Assembly (NCBI GenBank): GCA_000715605.1
Contig: KL568553.1
Location: 25,294 to 31,887 of the forward strand
DNA length: 6,594 nucleotides
DNA from: Streptomyces speibonae
Lineage (GTDB): Bacteria; Actinomycetota; Actinomycetes; Streptomycetales; Streptomycetaceae
Direction of reading: 5' to 3'
Of the stretch, positions 1-4,698 are shown in pieces. Each line of letters opens with the position of its first letter. The stretch's first letter is position 1. Under the pieces are notes generated by a model. It was given only the letters and a program-made list of their open reading frames with translations. It did no database searches and was not told the origin of the DNA. The position numbers and the translations under genes are program-made.

Positions 1-260
1 CCCTGCCGATGGTGCGGCGGGCGCTGCTCGTCGCGGCCGGGTTCGCCTTCGCGGTGTCGCTGGGGGAGTTCGGGGCGACGGTGTTCATCGCGCGGCCGGA
101 GAACCCCACGCTGCCGGTGGCCGTGGAGCGGCTGCTCGGGCGGCCCGGAGACCTCAACTACGGCCAGGCGATGGCCCTGTCGACGATTCTGATGATCGTG
201 TGCGCGGTGGCGCTGCTGGTGCTGGAGCGGCTGCGGACCGACCGGACCGGGGAGTTCTAG
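1..260 (+). CDS. ABC transporter permease, C-terminal fragment (iron/thiamine type)
   Basis: Only the last 85 or so residues are inside the window; the reading frame is already open at base 3 and ends with TAG at 258-260. The first ATG (base 9) is most likely an internal methionine, because the protein begins inside a membrane segment. Two hydrophobic stretches are visible, around ALLVAAGFAFAVSLGEFG and ALSTILMIVCAVALLVLERL. The SLGEFGATVF-IARP-TLPVAV pattern resembles the end of the last permease domain of ThiP/FbpB-type inner-membrane proteins, which move thiamine or ferric iron. The EAA loop that would contact the ATPase is outside the window. Its stop codon directly abuts the start of the ATPase gene, so the two are almost certainly co-transcribed and translationally coupled. 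The substrate cannot be decided here; the binding-protein gene would be expected further left. Confidence 0.85.
   Translation, partial: LPMVRRALLVAAGFAFAVSLGEFGATVFIARPENPTLPVAVERLLGRPGDLNYGQAMALSTILMIVCAVALLVLERLRTDRTGEF
249..254 (+). promoter_or_regulatory. Ribosome binding site of the ATPase gene
   Basis: GGGGAG lies 6 nt before the ATG at 261, inside the last codons of the permease gene. It supports the ATG as the true start and coupled translation of the two genes. Confidence 0.6.
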
Positions 261-1280
261 ATGCTGCTGAGTCTTCAGGGCGCCACCGTCCGCTTCGGCG
301 GCCGGGCGGTGCTGGACGCGGTCGGCCTGGAGGTCGCCGAGCAGGAGATCGTGTGTGTGCTCGGGCCCAGCGGCAGCGGCAAGTCGACGCTGCTGCGGGC
401 CGTCGCGGGTCTGCAGCCCCTCGACGCCGGACGGATCCTGCTCGACGGGCACGACCAGTCGGGCGTGCCCCCGCACCGGCGCGGGGTGGGGCTGATGTTC
501 CAGGACCACCAGCTCTTCCCGCAGCGCGACGTCGGCGGCAACGTGGCCTTCGGGCTGCGGATGCACGGCGCGTCACGGGCCCGGCAGGCGGAGCGCGTGG
601 CGGAGCTGCTGGACCTGGTGGGGCTGCCCGGGGCGGCCGGACGGGCCGTCGCCGCGCTGTCCGGGGGCGAGCAGCAGCGCGTCGCGCTGGCCCGCGCCCT
701 GGCCCCCAGCCCCCGGCTGCTGATGCTGGACGAGCCGCTCGGCCAGCTCGACCGGTCGCTCAGGGAACGGCTCGTCGTCGAACTGCGCGAGCTGTTCGCG
801 AGGCTGGGCACGACCGTGCTCGCCGTGACCCACGACCAGGGCGAGGCGTTCGCGCTGGCCGACCGGGTGGTGGTGATGCGGGACGGGCGGATCGCCCAGT
901 CCGGCACGCCGCTCGAGGTGTGGCAGCGCCCGGCCGACGCCTTCGTGGCGCGCTTCCTCGGCTTCGAGAACGTCGTCGAGGCGGCCGTCGGGGACGGGGC
1001 CGCCGTGACCCCCTGGGGCAAGGTCCCCGTGCCGGAGGGCGCCCCGCAGGGTACGCGGACGCTGCTGGTGCGGCCCGCCGGGGTCCGTCTGGTCCCGGTC
1101 GAGGAGGGGCTGCGCTGCAGGGTGGCGGCGCGCACCTTCCGGGGCACCCATGTCGCCGTGCACCTCCAGCCCGAGGACGCGCCCCGGCTGGAGGCGGCCT
1201 GCCCGCTGCGGGCCGCGCCGGAGGTCGGCGACGAGGTCGGCGTGGAGTTCGACGAGGCGGAAATCGCTGTGCTCGGGTGA
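261..1280 (+). CDS. ABC transporter ATP-binding protein with C-terminal TOBE domain (iron/thiamine-type importer)
   Basis: This 339-aa protein is the nucleotide-binding subunit that hydrolyses ATP to power the permease encoded just upstream. All motifs are intact: Walker A GPSGSGKST at residues 35-43, Q-loop Q81, signature LSGGEQQR at 133-140, Walker B LLMLDE at 153-158, D-loop LGQLD at 160-164 and switch histidine H191. After about residue 235 comes a C-terminal extension with a VRPAGVRL segment, as expected for a TOBE/OB-fold regulatory domain of the FbpC/PotA/MalK group. Length fits that group. ThiQ proteins are usually nearer 230 aa and lack this domain, so FbpC-like iron import is somewhat favoured, although the permease end also resembles ThiP. 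The substrate remains open. The ATG immediately follows the permease stop codon and has GGGGAG 6 nt upstream. Confidence 0.93.
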   Translation: MLLSLQGATVRFGGRAVLDAVGLEVAEQEIVCVLGPSGSGKSTLLRAVAGLQPLDAGRILLDGHDQSGVPPHRRGVGLMFQDHQLFPQRDVGGNVAFGLRMHGASRARQAERVAELLDLVGLPGAAGRAVAALSGGEQQRVALARALAPSPRLLMLDEPLGQLDRSLRERLVVELRELFARLGTTVLAVTHDQGEAFALADRVVVMRDGRIAQSGTPLEVWQRPADAFVARFLGFENVVEAAVGDGAAVTPWGKVPVPEGAPQGTRTLLVRPAGVRLVPVEEGLRCRVAARTFRGTHVAVHLQPEDAPRLEAACPLRAAPEVGDEVGVEFDEAEIAVLG

Positions 1281-1291
1281 CCGCGGCTGCC

Positions 1292-1297
1292 TAGGGT
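1292..1297 (+). promoter_or_regulatory. Probable -10 element of a leaderless promoter
   Basis: TAGGGT fits the actinobacterial -10 pattern TANNNT and ends 7 nt before the ATG at 1305. Transcription would therefore begin at or next to the A of the start codon, giving a leaderless mRNA. No convincing -35 hexamer is seen 16-18 nt upstream, which is common for such promoters. No clear Shine-Dalgarno sequence precedes the ATG. The element lies in the 24-nt gap after the ATPase gene, so read-through from the transporter operon is also possible. Confidence 0.5.
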
Positions 1298-1304
1298 GTG
1301 CGTC

Positions 1305-2102
1305 ATGACTCAACTCGCGTACGACCGTTACTGCCAGGAGATCGCCGGTCAAGTGGCGCTGCTGCGGACGGTGGTGACGTCCGGCGCCGATCTGTCCGCG
1401 CCGGTGCCGACCACCCCCGAGTGGTCCCTGGAGGAGCTCGTACGGCATGTCGGCGGCTCCCTGCGCTGGGCCGCGCTGATGGTGCGCACCGGGGCCGAGG
1501 ACGAGATCCCCGAGGAGCGGGTGCCCGAGTACGACGGGCCGCAGGAGTGGGGCGACCGCGGCGCGCTGGACGCCTGGCTGGCCCGGTCCGGCGAGCTGAT
1601 CGTCGGCGACCTGCGCACGGCCGGACCGGACGCGAAGGTGTGGAGCTGGGCGGACCTGCCCCACGCCGGGTTCTGGGCCCGCCGTATGACGCACGAGCTG
1701 ATCGTCCACCGCGCGGACGCGGCCCTCGCCGCGGGACTGCCCTTCGAGGTCGCGCCCGACGCCGCCGCCGACGCGATCGACGAATGGCTGGAGATCGTCG
1801 AGTGGGCGCAGCGCACGGATCCGGAGGACTCGGTGCACGAGCTGCGCGGACCCCGGCGCACCATCCATCTGCACGCCACGGACACCGGCGCGGACACCCA
1901 CGCGGAGTGGCTGATCGAGCTCACCGAGGAGGGTGTCTCCTGGCGCCGGGACCATGAGAAGGCCACGGTCGCCCTGCGCGGGCCGCTCACCGCGGTGCTG
2001 CTGGCGTTCTACCGCCGGGTGCCGTTGGACTCCCCCGAGGTGGAGGTGCTCGGCGACCGGGAACTGCTGGAGTTCTGGCTGGAGCGGGCGACGTTCGGCT
2101 GA
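1305..2102 (+). CDS. Maleylpyruvate isomerase family, mycothiol-dependent enzyme (DinB-like metalloenzyme fold)
   Basis: The 265-aa protein has the two-part build of the actinobacterial mycothiol-dependent maleylpyruvate isomerase family: an N-terminal four-helix DinB-like domain (about residues 5-145) and a C-terminal alpha/beta domain (about 160-262). The family's three metal ligands can be placed: H48 in LVRHVGG, and E131 and H135 in THELIVHRAD, which keep the E-x3-H spacing of the Corynebacterium enzyme. An intact zinc site suggests an active mycothiol S-transferase or isomerase, probably cytosolic. Streptomyces genomes hold many such paralogues and few have known substrates, so maleylpyruvate itself is not implied. 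ATG 1305 is chosen over GTG 1296 because a -10-like TAGGGT overlaps the latter and is spaced for a leaderless start at 1305. The gene ends before a strong hairpin and converges on the LAETG gene. Confidence 0.88.
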   Translation: MTQLAYDRYCQEIAGQVALLRTVVTSGADLSAPVPTTPEWSLEELVRHVGGSLRWAALMVRTGAEDEIPEERVPEYDGPQEWGDRGALDAWLARSGELIVGDLRTAGPDAKVWSWADLPHAGFWARRMTHELIVHRADAALAAGLPFEVAPDAAADAIDEWLEIVEWAQRTDPEDSVHELRGPRRTIHLHATDTGADTHAEWLIELTEEGVSWRRDHEKATVALRGPLTAVLLAFYRRVPLDSPEVEVLGDRELLEFWLERATFG

Positions 2103-2120
2103 GCGTCCGGCACGACGCGA

Positions 2121-2148
2121 CGGCCCGCCCCCCGAGGGGGACGGGCCG
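2121..2148. terminator. Bidirectional intrinsic-type terminator hairpin
   Basis: CGGCCCG (2121-2127) pairs with CGGGCCG (2142-2148), and CCCC (2129-2132) pairs with GGGG (2137-2140) around a CGAG loop. A single C/A mismatch interrupts the stem. On the + strand it is followed by CTTCTGT, not by a true T-tract, as is usual in Streptomyces. It fills the 65-nt gap between two converging genes, so it is well placed to stop transcripts arriving from either side. Confidence 0.8.
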
Positions 2149-2167
2149 CTTCTGTGTCCGTGCGGGA

Positions 2168-2884
2168 TCAGTGCTCGCTGTTCGCCCCGCGACGGCGCAT
2201 GCCGAAGAAGACCGCGCCACCGCCGATCGCGACCAGCGCGCCCGCGACACCGGCGATCAGGCCGGTGTTGGAGTTGGCGCCGGTCTCGGCGAGGTTGGAC
2301 TCACCGGCCGGGGAAGGCGCGTTGCTCGACGTGTCCGCCGGCGGGGTGCTCCCGGTCTCCGCCGCCGGCTCCGACTCGGAAGCCGACGGGGCCGGAGACT
2401 CGGACTCCTCGTCCTCCGGGGTCGAGGGAGTCGCGGGAGGAGGCGTCGAAGCCGGGGGCTCCTCCTCCTCCGTCTCCTTGCACGGGGTCGACGGGGTCGT
2501 CAGGTTCGGCTTGATGTCCTCGTCGACGTAGGGCTTGGCCTTGACGTGGATGCGGTACTCGGCGTTCGGCTTCCAGTCCTCCTCGAAGGTGATGGTGGTG
2601 CCCTCACGGCTGCCCTTGACCACCTGCTCGCCGATCTTCTTGATGTCGGCGCCGTTGTTCTGCAGGAAGACGGTGACGGTCGCGGGGACACCGGCCGGGT
2701 CGACGTCGGTGACGGTGATGACACCCTTGTCACCGTCACACTCGGCCTCGGCCGAGAACTCGTTGATGTTGCAGGCCGCCGCGCTGCCGGCAATGCCGAG
2801 CGTGAGCGCGGCGGACGCGGAGACGACACCGATGGCGCGCACGGAGCGCGCGACGGTACGACGTGATACGGACAGAACTGCCAC
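2168..2884 (-). CDS. LAETG-motif sortase-dependent cell-surface protein
   Basis: This 238-aa protein is exported and then covalently attached to peptidoglycan by a class E sortase. Residues 1-37 form a signal peptide: a basic start containing [10 protein letters not shown], a hydrophobic core [14 protein letters not shown], and a signal peptidase I site after SAAA. Residues 38-135 form a beta-rich globular part with cysteines at 38, 49 and 135. Residues 136-197 are rich in Pro, Ser, Thr and Glu and look like a wall-spanning stalk. The sorting signal follows: LAETG at 198-202, a hydrophobic helix at 208-228, and the tail RRRGANSEH. The GTG start is supported by AAAGGA 5 nt upstream and by the complete signal peptide. 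An AAETG pentamer at 174-178 is a near-copy of the sorting motif. The function of the globular part is unknown; I do not recognise a catalytic or binding domain. The gene has its own promoter and does not overlap the LOG gene. Confidence 0.92.
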   Translation of the reverse strand: MAVLSVSRRTVARSVRAIGVVSASAALTLGIAGSAAACNINEFSAEAECDGDKGVITVTDVDPAGVPATVTVFLQNNGADIKKIGEQVVKGSREGTTITFEEDWKPNAEYRIHVKAKPYVDEDIKPNLTTPSTPCKETEEEEPPASTPPPATPSTPEDEESESPAPSASESEPAAETGSTPPADTSSNAPSPAGESNLAETGANSNTGLIAGVAGALVAIGGGAVFFGMRRRGANSEH

Positions 2885-2889
2885 GTTTG

Positions 2890-2895
2890 TCCTTT
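2890..2895 (-). promoter_or_regulatory. Ribosome binding site of the LAETG gene
   Basis: AAAGGA on the - strand lies 5 nt before the GTG at 2884 and fixes that start codon. Confidence 0.75.
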
Positions 2896-2930
2896 ACGGA
2901 AGATGCGCAAATGCGGGGGGTTGAGGGAGG

Positions 2931-2947
2931 GTTGACGATGCATCAAC
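2931..2947 (-). promoter_or_regulatory. Imperfect 17-bp palindrome in the leader of the LAETG gene
   Basis: On the - strand GTTGATG-CAT-CGTCAAC forms 7-nt arms with one mismatch, which becomes a G-U pair in RNA. The predicted transcription start is near 2961, so the element lies about 15-30 nt into the leader. It could be an operator for a dimeric repressor or a small mRNA hairpin. Which of the two, if either, cannot be told from sequence. Confidence 0.4.
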
Positions 2948-2967
2948 GCTCCCATGTGGCTCTCAGG

Positions 2968-2995
2968 TCTATAAGCACCGCATAAGTAGTGTCAA
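2968..2995 (-). promoter_or_regulatory. Principal-sigma-type promoter of the LAETG gene
   Basis: On the - strand TTGACA (2995-2990) is followed after 16 nt by TATAGA (2973-2968). This is the closest match in the window to the vegetative consensus TTGACA / TATAAT (6/6 and 4/6). Transcription would begin near 2961 and give a leader of roughly 75 nt before the GTG at 2884. The surrounding 149-nt gap is visibly less GC-rich than the genes. Confidence 0.7.
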
Positions 2996-3001
2996 CGCAT
3001 A
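2976..3001 (-). repeat. Direct repeat TATGCGTTG / TATGCGGTG over the -35 region
   Basis: Two 9-nt copies differing at one base occur on the - strand at 3001-2993 and 2984-2976, with starts 17 bp apart. The first overlaps the -35 hexamer TTGACA and the second lies in the promoter spacer. The placement suits a regulator that touches RNA polymerase, but this is inference from position alone. Confidence 0.4.
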
Positions 3002-3033
3002 TGCCTACCGCCGGCCCGGGCTTTGCTCTTTCG

Positions 3034-4155
3034 TTAACCACCCAGACGTTTCAACGCCTCCGGAGCCTCTTCGATCCGGTCCACGAGGGCGATCCGGGCG
3101 TCCATGGAACGCTCCCGGGCGAGGGACCGCAGCAGCGGCCAGGCCGGCAGCTTCTCCGTCCAGTGCGCCCGGTTCACCAGGACCATGGGCGTGGGTTCAC
3201 CGCGCGACTCGTAGTAGTTCGGCGTCGCGTTGTCGAAGATCTCCTGTACGGTGCCGGCGGCGCCCGGCAGGAAGACCACACCGGCGTTGCAGCGGGCCAG
3301 CAGTCCGTCCTCACGCGTGGCGTTGGCGAAGTACTTCGCGATGTGGGACGCGAAGGCGTTCGGCGGCTCGTGGCCGTAGAACCAGGTGGGGATACCGACC
3401 GAGTGGTTGCCCTTCGGCCAGCGGGTGCGCACCTCGAAGGCGGCCCGCGCCCAGTCGGTGATCGACGGCGTGAACGAGGGCGCGGCCGCCAGCAGTCGGC
3501 AGGCCTCGTCCAGCATCGCCTCGTCGTAGGGGGCCGCGTAGGCGCCGAGGTTCGCCGCCTCCATCGCGCCCGGGCCGCCGCCCGTCGCCACGGTGAAGCC
3601 GGCCAGCGACAGCGCCCGTCCGAGCCGGGCGGCGCCCAGGAACTGCCGGGTGCCGCGGGCCATCGCGTGACCGCCCATCACCCCCACCACCCGCGCGCCG
3701 CGCAGGAGTTCGTCGAGGGCGTCGGACATGGAGTCGTCGTGGACCGCGCGCAGCATGGAGGCGAAGATGTCGCCGTTCGCCTTCGTCCGCTGGAACCACG
3801 CGTAGGCCAGCGCGTCCGGAGTCGCCTCGTAGCCCTTGTCGAGCGAGGCGAACAGGTCGCCGGGCGTGTAGAGATGCCCCCGGTACGGGTCGAAGGGCAG
3901 CCCGGGCACCGGCGGCAGGACCAGGGCGCCGTCGGCGCGGAGCTTCTCCGCCGCGTCGGGGCGCATCCGGCAGCCGAGGAACACCGCCTCGGTGGTGTCG
4001 GTGGTGAGCAACTCCCGGGTCCGGTCGGTCAGATCGACGGCCTGGACGCGGAAGCCGGAGAGCGTGCCGCGTGCCGAGACGATCGCGTCGAACTCCTCGA
4101 GCGTCTCGATCTCGCGGTCCCCGTGATGGACGGCATGGGCGGGACTGGTCTGCAC
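3034..4155 (-). CDS. LOG-family Rossmann-fold nucleotide-binding protein (long form)
   Basis: The 373-aa protein belongs to the LOG / lysine-decarboxylase-like superfamily, whose characterised members are phosphoribohydrolases that cut nucleoside 5'-monophosphates at the N-glycosidic bond, for example in cytokinin activation. Visible signs are a first Rossmann strand, VVGVMGGHA, near residues 156-163, the phosphate/ribose motif GGGPGAMEA at 192-200, and PGAAGTVQE at 297-305. The last corresponds to the family motif PGGxGTxxE with its second glycine replaced by alanine; the glutamate is kept. Typical LOG enzymes are about 190-200 aa, so the first 150 or so residues are an added region, which suggests a larger nucleosidase of the PpnN sort instead of a minimal LOG enzyme. 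GTG 4155 is the earliest possible start because an in-frame TAG lies at 4167-4165, within the -10-like element. It is preceded by VOC after 23 nt and likely cytosolic. Substrate unknown. Confidence 0.88.
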   Translation of the reverse strand: MQTSPAHAVHHGDREIETLEEFDAIVSARGTLSGFRVQAVDLTDRTRELLTTDTTEAVFLGCRMRPDAAEKLRADGALVLPPVPGLPFDPYRGHLYTPGDLFASLDKGYEATPDALAYAWFQRTKANGDIFASMLRAVHDDSMSDALDELLRGARVVGVMGGHAMARGTRQFLGAARLGRALSLAGFTVATGGGPGAMEAANLGAYAAPYDEAMLDEACRLLAAAPSFTPSITDWARAAFEVRTRWPKGNHSVGIPTWFYGHEPPNAFASHIAKYFANATREDGLLARCNAGVVFLPGAAGTVQEIFDNATPNYYESRGEPTPMVLVNRAHWTEKLPAWPLLRSLARERSMDARIALVDRIEEAPEALKRLGG

Positions 4156-4161
4156 CCGCCC

Positions 4162-4167
4162 ATGCTA
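4162..4167 (-). promoter_or_regulatory. Probable -10 element of a leaderless promoter for the LOG gene
   Basis: TAGCAT on the - strand matches TANNNT and ends 6 nt before the GTG at 4155, so transcription should start at or beside the start codon. No Shine-Dalgarno sequence is present at a useful distance. A weak -35 candidate, TCGAGG (4189-4184, spacer 16), falls inside the end of the VOC gene. LOG may thus be expressed both alone and by read-through from VOC. Confidence 0.5.
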
Positions 4168-4178
4168 GGCCGTGTCGA

Positions 4179-4586
4179 TCAGCCCTCGACGGCCGCCGGG
4201 TCCATCCACACGACCTCGAAGGTGTGGCCGTCGAGGTCGTCGAAGGAGCGGCCGTACATGAAGCCGAGGTCCTGGGTCTCGCCGGCGGCCGTCCCGCCCG
4301 CCGCCAGGGCCTTGTCCACCAGCTCGTCGACCTTCTCGCGGCTCTCGGCGCTCAGCGCGATCAGCACCTCGCTGGTCTTCGTCGCGTCCGCGATCTCCTT
4401 CTTCGTGAACTCCGCGTACTTCTCCCGCGCCAGCAGCATCACCACGATGGTGTCGCTGATCACGACCGACGCGGTGGTCTCGTCGCTGAACTGTGCGTTG
4501 ATCGAGTAGCCGAGCTCCGTGAAGAACGTCCGCGACGCGTCGATGTCGTTGACGGGCAGGTTCACGAAGATCATCTGCTGGTACAT
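4179..4586 (-). CDS. VOC-family (glyoxalase fold) protein, COG3607-like
   Basis: The 135-aa protein has one vicinal-oxygen-chelate unit: MIFVNLPVNDIDASRTFFTELGY at the N-terminus (first beta strand and helix) and FMYGRSFDDLDGHTFEVVW at residues 109-127, the typical end of the small lactoylglutathione-lyase-like group. E124 matches the last metal ligand of glyoxalase enzymes. The N-terminal histidine ligand of classical glyoxalase I is absent, with N9 roughly in its place, so methylglyoxal detoxification should not be assumed. Such proteins act as dimers in the cytosol; members include dioxygenases, isomerases and drug-binding resistance proteins. The ATG is backed by GGAGAGG (4600-4594) 7 nt upstream. 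The 112-nt gap behind it, down to the permease stop, shows no convincing promoter or terminator. LOG follows after 23 nt. Confidence 0.9.
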   Translation of the reverse strand: MYQQMIFVNLPVNDIDASRTFFTELGYSINAQFSDETTASVVISDTIVVMLLAREKYAEFTKKEIADATKTSEVLIALSAESREKVDELVDKALAAGGTAAGETQDLGFMYGRSFDDLDGHTFEVVWMDPAAVEG

Positions 4587-4593
4587 GGCTGGG

Positions 4594-4600
4594 CCTCTCC
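4594..4600 (-). promoter_or_regulatory. Ribosome binding site of the VOC gene
   Basis: GGAGAGG on the - strand lies 7 nt before the ATG at 4586. Confidence 0.65.
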
Positions 4601-4698
4601 CGGTCCGTTCCGTAGCGTTCGAGAGGGTGGACGGGCGGCCCGGGCGGAACTCATCGGTGCGTGGAGATTTTCCTCGGATCAGTTTCCGCGGGGGGTCC

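Noticed and set aside
200..1294. 364-aa open frame overlapping the ATPase gene in another + frame
   Set aside because: The product is almost only Arg, Gly, Ala and Pro; the overlapping frame has all ABC ATPase motifs.
573..1955. 460-aa open frame on the - strand opposite the ATPase and the mycothiol-dependent enzyme
   Set aside because: It spans two unrelated genes on the other strand, has no recognisable domain, and is a typical GC-rich shadow.
2771..2784. Lipoprotein signal at the cysteine after the LAETG protein signal peptide
   Set aside because: The residues before the cysteine are SAAA, lacking the leucine-type residue at -3 of a lipobox; signal peptidase I cleavage fits better.
2171..2866. 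231-aa open frame on the + strand opposite the LAETG gene
   Set aside because: The - strand product has a signal peptide, LAETG motif, membrane helix and basic tail in the right order, so the + strand frame is a shadow.
2915..2931. G-rich run on the + strand that could suggest a G-quadruplex
   Set aside because: Only three separate G-tracts are present (G6, G3, G3), one short of the usual four.
2997..3020. Short palindromes GCATATGC and GCCCGGGC in the gap after the LOG gene
   Set aside because: Each is only 8 bp with no loop, so neither makes a terminator hairpin; such palindromes are expected by chance.
2989..4509. 506-aa open frame on the + strand opposite the LOG and VOC genes
   Set aside because: It is antisense to two well-recognised proteins, is rich in Arg/Gly/Val low-information sequence, and arises because high-GC codon use removes stops from the opposite frame.
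4587..4698. Possible terminator or promoter between the permease and the VOC gene
   Set aside because: The best hairpin, CGGA-AACTGA-TCCG, has only a 4-bp stem, and no -10/-35 pair stands out upstream of the VOC gene.
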